The notes: a model not told the origin generated them from the sequence alone. Counted from the stretch's first letter, positions 25,129 through 36,183 are shown. The stretch is 38,384 nt of DNA from Perkinsus marinus ATCC 50983 (GCF_000006405.1 NW_003214825.1:187261-225644); one strand, 5' to 3'. Made by a program: numbers and translations.

Positions 25129-27554
25129 AACTTCGTAGTGAGGAAAAAAGTGAAACCTTGATCGTCACATGATGGCGTAGAATCTACAGTATACTGAACT
25201 ATCTCCTCGGGATTATGACGTGTCAAAAGTGTGTCCTAAGGAATGTGCGCGCGAAGGTTCCCCACAAAGTGTTTGTGCGGACTGAATTTTGTGCGCCCGA
25301 GGACGTGTGGGTTCATACAAACACACGACATACAATCGAGGGATAACTTCAGAACTCGCGGTTTCCTATTTTGGACCAGTCGCGCTTCTTAGACTGCCAG
25401 TAATATCCGTGCTTCGCGAAAAGTTGTGGATATACATTTTGGGAGGCTTTGTGCGGAATCCACACTGCGGATACTCCACGCAATCCGTGAGACTCACGTG
25501 GGTGTCAGAATCGACTGATTAACTTACGACGCGAACCTTGCAGCATCGAATTCAACGATTCTTGAGTCATCAGTCAATTTATTGATTTGCATTTATGTGG
25601 CCATACTGCAGCCAAGTGGTAAAAGGAACAACAAGAGGACATGGATTGAGCTTCAATCATTGAGGTGATTGACCGTTACCGAAAATACGATTAATGGATG
25701 TCAATCGAGTCAACAAAAGATGCTTCCGCATCAGTTGCGAATCTGGGAGCGATTTCGAGATTACTCTTTCTGTTGCTCATCGCTGCGGAAAGTTATCCTG
25801 ACAGTTTTCCGAGTCCCCTAGGCCATCTTCGCTGTTGTCGTCACAAGCGAAACCATTACCAAGGATCAACCTGAACGAATTCAACTCTTTGGCGGGGGGA
25901 ATAGAAGATGATGGAATCGCATCGAGCGGTGCGAAGAATTTGAGATTAAACAAATCGTGGAAATTGGCTGGTTATTCGTGTACACATAGAACTCTACGCT
26001 AACGGGTGGCCTGTCAAGTATGATTGAAACTGAAATTCTGTGACCAGAGGTTGGTCTTGAAATGTTCGAATTCACGTGTTGCAGCGTGAATATGGCACGC
26101 GCTAAAATATCTTAAGAGCAGCTGTTAGCTGCCAGCTAAGCTGCTGGAGCTTCACAGGAGAAGGAAGGTTAACTCGATGAATTGGGTTCCAAGGTCTTTG
26201 CCGATGAGTCATACTGTATGACTCATACAGCAAATCACTGGCGCTCTGTGATATCTTCGAACTCACGCTCTGAGGGGAGGAATTTTATATTTGATACGTT
26301 TGGTCGCACACGCTCTACTTACCGGGACAATGAAGCTCGTGTTGATGTGCTGTAAATGGCCCGAGTTCAATATATGGCTCGATCGTTATGAGTTACACTA
26401 TGATTGAGCATGATGTCCAATAATCAGGATATTTATATAGGCTTTGCTCAGCTCATATAGATCGCGTTTGCAGTGTGGAAAATGATGGATGAGGTGGTAA
26501 AGTATTGACGGTAATACGCTACATCACCGAAATTGCTGCCAGCGAAATATCGCTCTGTCACCAGCAGGGTGTCTGAGAAACTCCCGACGGAAACTTTCGC
26601 GAAATACTTCCGCGAGAGTTTCAAAAATTTCCCGGGAGTAAAATTTTTCAGGAAACGTTTGCTGAGTGTTCATTTTCGATGTTAGAGACATTCCATTCAT
26701 CTCATACAGCCTCACGATGATTTGAATGAAGGAGTGCTTAGCTATTCTTGCCCAGTATGCCTCGAACAAAGGAAATATCTCGCTTCATGTTAAAAACTGG
26801 GCGGAGAAGTACTGGGCGGAGAATCCCGGGGGGGACCGAGCCCTGGGAACAACACATCATCGCACTCACAACACGGCGGGGACCAACGTTGCGGTGCCAG
26901 TACCCAGGTCACGACCTCGTTGCTCCCCCAACGTGCTGCACAGAGATGTGCATTCGCACGAGGACACCTTGGGTCGCCGCGAACATACATTGTATCTCAA
27001 TTTAGCCAGACCTCTCAAAGAATAATTATTTTTCGGTGTGAAATTTACACTAGATTCTTCAGCGTGACTACCTTAGGTGGGCGGTCTATCACGGACCCAG
27101 GCCAGGCGAGATAGTCAGGGACTCTGATCCAACATGGAATGGCAATGACATTGCCATTGCCAGCTGATGATTGGCTCGAATGAGCCGCTCGATGTATAAT
27201 CTATGCTAAGCCATCCCAAGTTCTTCAATGTAGAATCTTTCTAATGAACGTTTGAATGGAAGCTCCCACTTCAAGGCCTTTCCAGAGGAAGTCTACTGAT
27301 TTCAAATGAAGTAGTCCTCCAAATGTAAACTAGGGATGGAATACGATGATCTACAGTCCCGTCATGTGCAACGCGGCGCTACTGGCGTCATGATGCAGCA
27401 TAAAGGAGGAATCGAACGAGTTACTGTTGACGGTCGCTGGTATATGAGTTCACTCGCATATATGACCAACACGATCCGCGGCAAAATTCGTAGTAGTTGA
27501 TTCAGCAAACAGGAAGTTCTCAAATGCAATAAAATGCAAATGCAAATGCTCAAC
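25129..27554. other. Spacer with no recognised gene
   Basis: Only short frames without domains were seen. A GC-rich island at 26800-26990 is open in several frames but unassigned. It contains the foldback at 26581-26638 and a small palindrome TGGCAATGACATTGCCA at about 27136. Confidence 0.5.
26581..26638. repeat. Nested foldback
   Basis: CTCCCG at the left and CGGGAG at the right enclose GAAACTTTCGCG and CGCGAGAGTTTC (one mismatch, 9-nt loop). This gives a two-step hairpin of nearly 60 nt. Confidence 0.7.
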
Positions 27555-27737
27555 ACCAACTTCATGACAACCGTCACAGGTGAAAATCGAATATCCGATT
27601 CGTCAGACTGGCATACCTTCTAATCTCATAAAATACGTAACCATATGTCTAATACATTTTCTCGACAACTGTGACTGTTGATCCGCAAAAGGGACGATAA
27701 GCGCACCTCATGTGCTCAAGAGCCGAGACCACCATAC
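27555..27737. repeat. Duplicated block B, copy 2, cut by gap
   Basis: Second copy of 24038-24220, ending exactly at the run of N. In copy 1 the sequence continues into the 3' end of the unknown secreted-protein gene. Confidence 0.9.
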
Positions 27738-27837
27738 NNNNNNNNNNNNNNNNNNNNNNNNNNNNNNNNNNNNNNNNNNNNNNNNNNNNNNNNNNNNNNN
27801 NNNNNNNNNNNNNNNNNNNNNNNNNNNNNNNNNNNNN
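27738..27837. other. Assembly gap (100 N)
   Basis: Exactly 100 N, which normally means unknown size. Both flanks are duplicated sequence (block B on the left, block A on the right), so the join may be a repeat-driven scaffold link, and the order across it should not be trusted. Confidence 0.97.
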
Positions 27838-28426
27838 TATGGGAAATACCCCAACCATGAAGAGAATCTAAAATCGTCAATAATTGCATGATGACAGACA
27901 GAATAGTGGCATCTTCCCGAACTGTAGATCGCCGTCGGAGCCACTCGTAAAGATCTAAACCACCAAGTTCGGATACGATATAGGTCGCATCACAGTCCTC
28001 AAAAACGTCGAGGATCTTGGGCACACCATCAATGTCAAGATTCGCAATAAGTTCCATAGTTTCCGCCTCTTCTGGGCCGTGCCCTGCCATATCCGAGATA
28101 CAGGGGGGGATCGTCTCATACGGGGGCTTCTCGATAATCTTCAACGCGACGGGTCTTCCAGTTTGTCGACATATTGAGCGACAAACCTGCCCGTACGCTC
28201 CTGCCGCTATGGTAGACCCGAGCTGGTAGGAAGTATCGAAGGCCGTGAGGGCGGCATCACTGACTACTCTCATAGGTGATGTTGGAGGAGTAGTGCAACA
28301 TGTACTGCATGGGGAAGACTCTTCAATGGTAGTAGCGTCTCGTCGAGGTTTTAGAAAGGATAGTTGCAGTCGAGGAGTTACCGAGTCTTCTTCTTCTTCT
28401 GAGGGAACATTGAGGGCAGCAGTCAT
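27838..28426 (-). CDS. Atypical protein kinase, second copy (3' part lost in gap)
   Basis: Same protein as at 20286-21245 from its ATG (28426-28424) through the glycine loop and Lys to the His of the catalytic loop, where the assembly gap begins. Apart from one extra Glu in the N-terminal EEEE run the protein is the same over the shared part, with only scattered nucleotide changes, so selection or a very recent duplication keeps it intact. Whether the 3' half exists cannot be seen. A LTR retrotransposon sits about 490 bp upstream of its start codon, in what is upstream DNA in copy 1. Confidence 0.88.
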
Positions 28427-28916
28427 GTTGAACGCGGAGGGGAAGGGTAGTCGAAACGACAATACTTCGACCCTCCGGGGCGCGAAAACTGAAGAGAATA
28501 TTAACCGAAGTGAGAAGCAAAACTCGATGAGCGATGGATTTCCCGTTGCTGCGTTGAAGCTACTTTGAAAATCCCTTTCGGTCTCGGACACTCCGCCTTC
28601 TAAACGGCTAGCAAGGTAAACACCAAAAAACTCGACAACTTACGAATCACAAACAAGGTAACGTCTACTAAACTCCGTTAAACGGCTTGCTGAGGTAAGT
28701 GCAAGGGAATTTCGCTGCTCTACTCTGACGGCAGTCCTCTGCTAGGAGAACAAATTCTTAGAAGTCTGTAGTCCTCGAGACTTTCATGTACAACCACAAG
28801 TTGACTTTCATGCCGAGTAAAAGAGACCTCACACACTCCACGCTGTCGTCCTGCCTGGTCGTCGAAGGGAGCACGTCACGGAGGCCGCGCGCGTCATTTT
28901 GATCGATATGATGAGA
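28427..28916. repeat. Duplicated block A, copy 2, upstream part
   Basis: Continues the match to copy 1 (21246-21740) up to the retroelement; the rest of the block resumes at 36412. Confidence 0.93.
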
Positions 28917-29145
28917 AGTTCCCTCAACGGAACCATCTCGACTTCGTTGAGATATTGTAAGAATACTCAAGAGCGCAAGGACAGTAAGCTGAGACGCACC
29001 ATTTGCGTATCATACAGTTTCATTTGTCGTCTCGCTCGTATCTCATTATTATCGTATATTCATCTACAATACCTCATCACAACCACTGGAGGTTGTGTTG
29101 CGTTGGGCTATTATTGTGGTGTCTACTTCCTCTATACACGGAATT
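28917..29145 (+). repeat. 5' LTR
   Basis: Begins AGTTCCCTCAACGG and ends TATACACGGAATT; the outer ends are near-inverted (AGTTCC/GGAATT) and not the usual TG..CA. No TGG-type primer site follows directly; see the hairpin at 29152-29178. Confidence 0.95.
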
Positions 29146-29151
29146 TTCTAC

Positions 29152-29178
29152 CGGGATGACGAAGCAAAGTTCATCCCG
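29152..29178 (+). promoter_or_regulatory. Hairpin over the gag-pol start, next to the 5' LTR
   Basis: CGGGATGA and TCATCCCG form a perfect 8-bp stem with an 11-nt loop, 6 bp behind the 5' LTR and including the ATG at 29156-29158. It occupies the place where a primer-binding site is expected. Confidence 0.7.
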
Positions 29179-32100
29179 AGACCTTAGACGCTCGCCGAGA
29201 TTCACACCATTGAACGGAGATGACGAGCCAATGACCGGTGGCAATAAAGAAGATGCAAGGCCTCAGAAGATCGCGCCGGAGGGTTCGTATATATCTGGTA
29301 CGGTGAAGGTGCCCCAGAAACCTACCCCGAAGGTGCCTCATGCATCGGCTACGGAGGCGGAGGTTACATCACCTGACAAGTCCTTCGAAGATCTACCATC
29401 TGCCGGAAGCGAGCCTTCCATTCAACACCATGCTTTCCAAGACAACCTATTGTCGAGAAGTCCATCCTTCAATTCTACTGCTGCTCGGCCATCCAAGGAC
29501 AGCAGCTCTAGCGACTCTCACGCTTCTCATAAGTACGAGGATCGCCCTGATGAGACCAAGGCGGCACACGTCTCGACACCCTCTTTCCGCCCAGGTGAAG
29601 CTGGAAGGCTACCTTCATCTGATGTGAAGGTATCTGTTGTCGACATTCCCTACAAGACTGGTAACCAAACTGATCAACATCTTCCTCAAGGTCAAACATC
29701 AAAAACTGAGGGTCTCTATGGTTCGCCGATTGCTCTTCCCATTAGCAATCTTAACTATGCCAACGGTCAATATGGTCAACCCCCTCTTCAAGCTCCCACT
29801 GTGGACCATGCCAACGGTCAATATGGTCAACCCCCTCTTCAAGCTCCCACTGTGGACCATGCCAACGGTCAATATGGTCAACCCCCTCTCCAAGTTCCCA
29901 CTGTGGACTATGCCAACGGTCAATATGGTCAATATCCTCTTCAACGTCTTCATCTGGGCCCGGTCAACGCTCAGTGTGGACATTATCCTGTTCAAGTCCC
30001 CTACGGTCCTCTCTCCATCCCCTACGTTGGCTCCGATCTCCCAGTATCGACTGACGCTCGAGGTGATGGTCGACGTGGTCTAAGTTTCTACCCAGCCTCT
30101 CACAGTCGTCCTGCTGTGATGGGAAATGTCTATGGTGCCACATCGTCGCTTCCGTGGCAGGAGTACGGTAATGGTCCTCTGCCGGTGCCTCCGCTAACCG
30201 GCCAGAATCCTAGTTGTGCTCCACCATCTAGGGCACCAGTCCCATTCCAGGATATCGGCTACGGCACTACTGGTCCACATCCACAATATGCACTGTATGG
30301 TCCTCCACCGCAGCTAGGGCATCAAGGAACGGTACCTGCGCAGGTTCCTACCCACCATCACAATCCCTTGGCAGGGGGTGACTACTCTGGTGTCCATCAG
30401 TTCTCTGGTCAATCGTACAACCCGTATGCTAAGGAATTCCTCACCGAGAGTCAGTTGAGAGATACCAATCGACGGGTCGAGTCTCTCATCGCCTTATGGC
30501 GCAAAGATCACCAGCCATTCACAGGCGGGCAAGGATCCAGTGTACCCAAACTCATACATGATTGGACGACCTTTTGCTCTACGCAATGGTTGGGTGTGAC
30601 TGATCCACCAGCGGTTCGAGCATTCATGGGTGGTGCTCTCTCCGTGAAGCTTAGCGCAGATATTAAGGCGGCATACGAGTCTTGCCGTGTGGCAGACTTC
30701 TGCTCTCGGTCTTACCATCACTCCTTGATGCACTATGCTTTGGCGTACATCCGAGCTCATCATTCGGCACCAGTCTCAGCTACCCATATTCTACAGAAGT
30801 TCCTGGCCAACAAGCAGAATGGTCGTCCATTGTCTGTTTTCCTTGACGAGATCGAGACGGCTACTTGGGAGATGCGTTTCATCTTCGAGAGCAACCAGCA
30901 TGCTCCACTTGATATCGGCTATATCGCTAGCAGCATCATCATCGGCTTGGACGAGCCTCACAATGGTACGTTCTATGATGAGATTAAGTCTCGGTATGGT
31001 GAGGGTATGCCCAATACGTTTGATGGCTTGGCAGACGTCCTTCGAGCTCTACGACGAAGGGTCTTCGTGTTGAGCACTGGTATGAGTACGGGTCTCAAAA
31101 AATCTGTTCCACAACATCAATTACAACCTTTGGTCAACCAGGTCTCTGCCGTTCCGGGAGGTTCCACAGCATCTGTGAAGACGTTGGAAGGGGCTGAAGA
31201 TCCTCCCCAACAACATTCTGATCATCGGAAGAAGCAGTCTAAGTCCGACTTCTGTAAACGGTGCTATAAGGGAGCTCACTCGGAGGAGGCATGTACTGCT
31301 GATGAGCCCAAAGACCTTTCCGTCCGGTGCCGTTGTGGTAGTCGCCGACATGCAGTCGATAAATGCCCTCTGGATCAAGCTAAGGTCAAGTGCTCTCGAT
31401 GTCTCGGCGCTGAAGGCCTCCCGCAACAGCAACCTCACAGGAGTGGCGTCTGTCCCTACTCTCTGCAGCAGATCCAAAAAGCTGGCTCTGGCGGTCAATC
31501 GGCTACGGCTAAGGCTGTCAATCCCTCCCCGGCTGCTGCTCACGCCAAGTCCGTGCTGATTGTTGATGGTCATGTCACTGGAGGATCGCACGGTGCACAA
31601 CCTCACATACCCTACCCCGAGATCTATGCCGTCGACATCGGCGCACAAGTTAAGCTGAGCTCAGTGGCTGTCTCCCAAGAGCTCCGCTCCCCTATATCTG
31701 TCGCCTATCCAGATTGTGCGGCATCGGTGACTGCGTCTTGCTTGTGGGACTCGGGTGCAACGGCAACGCTCGTCAGAAGAGACGTCATTCAACTCCTCGA
31801 TGAGAGAAGCCAACTCCCTGCCTTGAGCAGGGTCATGAGTGTGAGCCCGACAGTGGGATCAACGCCTACAACAGAAGCCATCCTTGCTGATAATCGCACG
31901 AGGATCTCTATACAGGGCACGTGCAGGCTAAGATTAGCTACACGCAATGCCACGGCTGAACTCGACGTCTTCATTGTGGACCAGTTGGGCTGTCCCATCA
32001 TCCTCGGTGTCCCGACTCTGGCTGCCCTCCGGGTGACCCTATCCTTCAGCGACAGCAGTATATCCATCACGACTGGACAACAACCACGGGAGTCGTCCAC

Positions 32101-35100
32101 ATTACCCATCGTAGGACAGTCTGCTACTATGGAAGTCGCCAGTCTGAACGCTGAGACCAGCTCTATCCAGACGGTACCCGATCTACCACCCTCTCAGCTC
32201 TCTGCTGTGCTACACCAAAGACTTCTTCCATGCACTACCCCTTCGGACTGCATCACTATTGAGACTACACGTTCAGGTCGGTACGCCGTGAACTTCAAGT
32301 CGGACAAGCTTGAGAAGGTTGCCGGGTCCGGCTGGTCAGCTACGGTAGCAAGAGCCAGGAGGTGTACCAGTCGCAAGTCAGGGTCTGAGCTCAGACTTAT
32401 CCAACAAGCCCTTGACAAGCTCAAAGCGTCTCACGGTGTCAGTACATTGACTCTGCGCTCATTGTCTGTTCCTCCACCGAAGAGTGCGATCGCTAAACTG
32501 TACTCTGGTAACGAGCTCATCAAGCACACGCACTTATGTCAGGGTGACTGGCTTCACAGACATCATCCCGTCTTTGTCCCTAGCCAATTCGTCCTCAAGC
32601 CCTCTAGTGTAAGCACCCCATGCAGGATAGTCTTCGACTGTCGTGAAGTCAATAAAGTTCTCTCTAAGCCCAACACTACCCGCTGGGATCTACTTCACTA
32701 CCTCACCTACTCGTGCACCGTCCCTGTGGTGAGCTATGGGGACTTAGCCAAAGCCTTCAACCAGGTTTTGCTTACTTCACGCTCTGCTGGGACCTGCTGC
32801 ACTGTATTGAGGAGCCCTGACTCTGGTCTGTTCACTCTCGTGGTATGGTGTGTCATGCCTTTCGGTGCATCACCTAGTCCCGGCGGCTTGGAACTGTCGA
32901 CGGCCTACATTGCACTCGAGAGTCGCGATCTTTATAGCCAACTGGCACCAAGATTTGATGACGTCTCTCCCAATGGGACCTTACGGCTCCCTGAGTTCTA
33001 TCAACATCGAGACTTCGACCATGCACGCCCAGTTCTTGAGTCTGCCTTCAACGACTCCCCAGAGATTCGTTCGGCACTCTCTGCTACTCTCCCGGAAGAT
33101 TTGGGATGGAGAGACTATGTCGATGATTGGTCATGGGGCCTATACCACGTGCGGCAATTGCACTGGGCGAAGTCCGTCTTCACAGGAGTCGCTCGGTTCC
33201 GTGGGTTTTCCTATGCCGAGGGTAAAGAGAACGACTCCTGGCAGGTAGGATCTGATGCACCCCTACTGGGCTACCACCTTCGTGATGATCGGCTCTGCAC
33301 TGTCATCGACGTACCCGATCTTGCGTTCGGAGCCACGAAGAGAGATGTGAGCAAGTGTCTATCATCTCACTATGATCCTCTCGGACGACACATCGAGCTC
33401 AGCATGTACAGCAGGGGTATTTGGCGTCGTGTGGTCTCATCGATAAACACATCAGCTGTGGCTACTGACCTGTCTTGGCGATGCCGAGTGTCAACAGAAC
33501 TCATCGAGGAGGTGAATGATTGGCTTCGACTCGCACGAGCTGCCCCACCTACGCCTCGATATATTCCACTCCACTCCGGCCCATTCTGCGATATCCCTTG
33601 CTGTATTGCTATCTCTTGTGATGCTAGCAACGCTGCCTGGGCAACGGATACTCGCTCCAGGTTAGGTGGTGGTCCACTGAGCCCAAGGTTGAGAGGCCGT
33701 GGTGGTATGTTCCCTGCACCCGCATGTGTATCGACTAGTTCCCTGTCGGCAGAGGCCACGATCCCTCGCAAGGAGCTCCACGCCCTGGTACAGGCCGCAG
33801 CCGAAGCTCACTACTTGTGCTCGACCCTTGGCCTGGACAGGCGCCTTGGTACTGAGATCTATATCATGAGTGACAGCCTCATCAATATACAGAGACTGTC
33901 ATGGCTCGCCGGTAAGAGCAAGGACGCTGCCTCTGTTCACATCGGCAAGAAGGGCAAACACAGATTCTCAGAGAACGATCTCAACAAGCTCATTCAAGTG
34001 CGAGAACACCTGTGGAGGTGTGTTATACCGGTAACTATCATCCATGTACCGTCCGCTCTCAACTTGGCCGATAATGCATCAAGATGCTTACCAGTCTCCC
34101 CTACAAGCTCACAGCTCAGACTACTCGAGCTCCTCCTGGATCGACCCTTTGAGCGTCCACGTTATGTCCCACCTAGTGGTCCTGACGAGAAAATCGACGA
34201 CCTGTCCGATGCGGTACCGGCGTGTGGTGAAGATGAGCTCTTCGATGACGGAGACGAGCCGACGTTATTCATCGGGGCCATCCATGATAATGCGCGGCCC
34301 GGCGCCATACCTCCTCCTTTCCAGCAAGACGATTCGCTGCCCGTGTTCTCCGCTGAGGAAGAGGAGAGTCTCGACACCGAGCTTCAGAGGTTAGTCAGTC
34401 TCGATGCTTTCTACTCGGCTATAGTTTCCTATCTCAAGGATGGCACTGTCAACCCTCCCTTTTCTCCGGCTCGGATAAGACGTGTATCTGCCTGTTATCA
34501 ACTCGATGACCGCAATCGGCTCTACAAAGTCACCCTCCAAACCCCCACGGGGGATATTATCCGACAACGCGTGGTAGTCGCCACGGGTGCTGGCCGCAAG
34601 CTCACCTATCGTCTGGTGGTCACTAAGCACATTCTGTGGAATCACTTGGGTACCAAGAAGCTCACCCTGAAGCTTGCTCGTGAGTATTTCTGGAAGCGGA
34701 TGGAGGCCAGTGTGAGATCTGCGGTTGCCACCTGCCTACCCTGTGTACGAGCTAATGCCACCAGGAGGTTTCGGTCATCCGCTGGAGTGAGGAATGTTCA
34801 GAGCTTGAGGCCCTTTATGGTGGTCGGCATCGATTTGTACCTGCCTGGCCTACGATCCGATGACAGAGAGCACAGGAATAGATCCCCTGGTACTGACGTT
34901 ACAGCTATGCTACTGATAACATGTACGGCTACTGGTTTCATCAAAGCGTGTGTCATCCGAGGATCGGTAACGGCCCAGACCGTCTGTGAGTGCTTGGAGG
35001 CCACCTTCTCCAGTTCTATCTTTCCAAGTATTGTCCTGTCGGATAATGACGCCAAATTCTGCGCCCAGGTGACTCAAAGATGGTGTCGTAGTCGGCACAT

Positions 35101-36100
35101 TGTCCATTGCTTCGCTCCTGTCTATAGTCCTCTATTGTGCCTATGGGAGCGCGGTCATAGGGAAGTTACGAAACTGCTTCGTGCATGCGTTGAGGACAAG
35201 ATCAATTACGGCGAAAAAGCCTGGCATACCATTGTACTGGAGTGTGTGAACGTCTTGAACGGCTCCCCTTACGGCTCTACAACTTGGCTCTCTCCGAGGA
35301 TGTTGGCCTTCCCCTACTTCTCTGAGTCTGAGTATTATGGGGGGGACCCCTCTACTGACGAGATTCTCAACAAGATGTCGATGTTCACAAGCCCAGCAGA
35401 GGCGAAGAAGCTCCGAGATGAAGGACGCTCATCCTATCGACTCAAGCTCCTTCACTACCTCCAGCATTGGGAGACCTACCGTCAAGCTTCCCGGGCACGA
35501 GTTCTAGCTGACCAGGGGCGTGAGTGTGACCTGCAGGCCAACGACCAGGTTTACCATCTTACGAATGCGTCAGCATCAGCTAAGCTCGCGTCACGTGTCC
35601 AGGGTCCCTATAAGGTCGATTCACTCGAGCCGGGCCGTGCGACTGCGATTCTTTCCAGCCCAAACGGTTCTAAGTTCCGTGCGTGGGTTGGCAACCTGAT
35701 AAAGGTCCCTTCCAATGAGTTCGTGGATTCGGTGCCGACAACGCCACCTTGCCCGTGGAGCTTAGATGGGTTGCCTCCGGTGGCGGTGCTCCCTCCTCCA
35801 CCTCGACCTGTCCCGACGTGGCCGCCTACCTTCCTTACTAACTCTACGACGAGTACATCGACTACGATGCCACCCAATAATGCTATGTCGGCTAACTCTT
35901 CCTCACCAGTTCTGCCAGTGGTTTCAGCTCCACTTCAGGAGTCGTCAACTACTGCACAGCCTCAATCCTACAATCCTAACGCGATGTGGCCCTTCAACGA
36001 CTCCGATACCGTCGCTGCCTCTTCCTTGGAGCCTAACAGTGCCTGTCCTCCGACGACTGAAGATATGGAGGTTGTCATCCCGGATTATCTACCTCTTTGA
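29156..36100 (+). CDS. Gag-pol polyprotein of BEL/Pao-like element (2314 aa)
   Basis: A single frame from the first ATG behind the LTR. The Gag part has four 17-residue repeats (ANGQYGQPPLQ.., 29755-29957), a capsid-like region and, near 31253, a CCHC knuckle (CKRCYKGAHSEEAC) followed by a second, one-residue-shorter one. Then come an aspartic protease with DSGA (31748), reverse transcriptase with YVDD (33116-33127), RNase H (ISCDAS.., PRKELHAL, SDSLINI, 33600-34090), an integrase HHCC zinc site (34640-34750), a DDE core (GIDLY, SDNDAKF and WERGHREV; 34 residues between the second D and E), an SH3-like C-terminal domain and a Pro/Ser-rich tail. Gag and Pol share one frame, as in many BEL/Pao elements. 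No envelope was seen. Confidence 0.92.
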   Translation: MTKQSSSRDLRRSPRFTPLNGDDEPMTGGNKEDARPQKIAPEGSYISGTVKVPQKPTPKVPHASATEAEVTSPDKSFEDLPSAGSEPSIQHHAFQDNLLSRSPSFNSTAARPSKDSSSSDSHASHKYEDRPDETKAAHVSTPSFRPGEAGRLPSSDVKVSVVDIPYKTGNQTDQHLPQGQTSKTEGLYGSPIALPISNLNYANGQYGQPPLQAPTVDHANGQYGQPPLQAPTVDHANGQYGQPPLQVPTVDYANGQYGQYPLQRLHLGPVNAQCGHYPVQVPYGPLSIPYVGSDLPVSTDARGDGRRGLSFYPASHSRPAVMGNVYGATSSLPWQEYGNGPLPVPPLTGQNPSCAPPSRAPVPFQDIGYGTTGPHPQYALYGPPPQLGHQGTVPAQVPTHHHNPLAGGDYSGVHQFSGQSYNPYAKEFLTESQLRDTNRRVESLIALWRKDHQPFTGGQGSSVPKLIHDWTTFCSTQWLGVTDPPAVRAFMGGALSVKLSADIKAAYESCRVADFCSRSYHHSLMHYALAYIRAHHSAPVSATHILQKFLANKQNGRPLSVFLDEIETATWEMRFIFESNQHAPLDIGYIASSIIIGLDEPHNGTFYDEIKSRYGEGMPNTFDGLADVLRALRRRVFVLSTGMSTGLKKSVPQHQLQPLVNQVSAVPGGSTASVKTLEGAEDPPQQHSDHRKKQSKSDFCKRCYKGAHSEEACTADEPKDLSVRCRCGSRRHAVDKCPLDQAKVKCSRCLGAEGLPQQQPHRSGVCPYSLQQIQKAGSGGQSATAKAVNPSPAAAHAKSVLIVDGHVTGGSHGAQPHIPYPEIYAVDIGAQVKLSSVAVSQELRSPISVAYPDCAASVTASCLWDSGATATLVRRDVIQLLDERSQLPALSRVMSVSPTVGSTPTTEAILADNRTRISIQGTCRLRLATRNATAELDVFIVDQLGCPIILGVPTLAALRVTLSFSDSSISITTGQQPRESSTLPIVGQSATMEVASLNAETSSIQTVPDLPPSQLSAVLHQRLLPCTTPSDCITIETTRSGRYAVNFKSDKLEKVAGSGWSATVARARRCTSRKSGSELRLIQQALDKLKASHGVSTLTLRSLSVPPPKSAIAKLYSGNELIKHTHLCQGDWLHRHHPVFVPSQFVLKPSSVSTPCRIVFDCREVNKVLSKPNTTRWDLLHYLTYSCTVPVVSYGDLAKAFNQVLLTSRSAGTCCTVLRSPDSGLFTLVVWCVMPFGASPSPGGLELSTAYIALESRDLYSQLAPRFDDVSPNGTLRLPEFYQHRDFDHARPVLESAFNDSPEIRSALSATLPEDLGWRDYVDDWSWGLYHVRQLHWAKSVFTGVARFRGFSYAEGKENDSWQVGSDAPLLGYHLRDDRLCTVIDVPDLAFGATKRDVSKCLSSHYDPLGRHIELSMYSRGIWRRVVSSINTSAVATDLSWRCRVSTELIEEVNDWLRLARAAPPTPRYIPLHSGPFCDIPCCIAISCDASNAAWATDTRSRLGGGPLSPRLRGRGGMFPAPACVSTSSLSAEATIPRKELHALVQAAAEAHYLCSTLGLDRRLGTEIYIMSDSLINIQRLSWLAGKSKDAASVHIGKKGKHRFSENDLNKLIQVREHLWRCVIPVTIIHVPSALNLADNASRCLPVSPTSSQLRLLELLLDRPFERPRYVPPSGPDEKIDDLSDAVPACGEDELFDDGDEPTLFIGAIHDNARPGAIPPPFQQDDSLPVFSAEEEESLDTELQRLVSLDAFYSAIVSYLKDGTVNPPFSPARIRRVSACYQLDDRNRLYKVTLQTPTGDIIRQRVVVATGAGRKLTYRLVVTKHILWNHLGTKKLTLKLAREYFWKRMEASVRSAVATCLPCVRANATRRFRSSAGVRNVQSLRPFMVVGIDLYLPGLRSDDREHRNRSPGTDVTAMLLITCTATGFIKACVIRGSVTAQTVCECLEATFSSSIFPSIVLSDNDAKFCAQVTQRWCRSRHIVHCFAPVYSPLLCLWERGHREVTKLLRACVEDKINYGEKAWHTIVLECVNVLNGSPYGSTTWLSPRMLAFPYFSESEYYGGDPSTDEILNKMSMFTSPAEAKKLRDEGRSSYRLKLLHYLQHWETYRQASRARVLADQGRECDLQANDQVYHLTNASASAKLASRVQGPYKVDSLEPGRATAILSSPNGSKFRAWVGNLIKVPSNEFVDSVPTTPPCPWSLDGLPPVAVLPPPPRPVPTWPPTFLTNSTTSTSTTMPPNNAMSANSSSPVLPVVSAPLQESSTTAQPQSYNPNAMWPFNDSDTVAASSLEPNSACPPTTEDMEVVIPDYLPL

Positions 36101-36173
36101 TGATGATCATCGTGGTATTTTTGATCTCTGTATATCGTATTATTGCATTCTACTTTGATTATGCTGCATGTCG

Positions 36174-36183
36174 TGGCGGGAGA
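36174..36183 (+). promoter_or_regulatory. Polypurine tract
   Basis: GTGGCGGGAGA directly before the 3' LTR, the expected plus-strand primer site of an LTR element. Confidence 0.75.

Noticed and set aside
26748-27005. Open frames in the GC-rich island
   Set aside because: Several overlapping frames on both strands are open only because of base composition; no domain or exon logic supports any of them.
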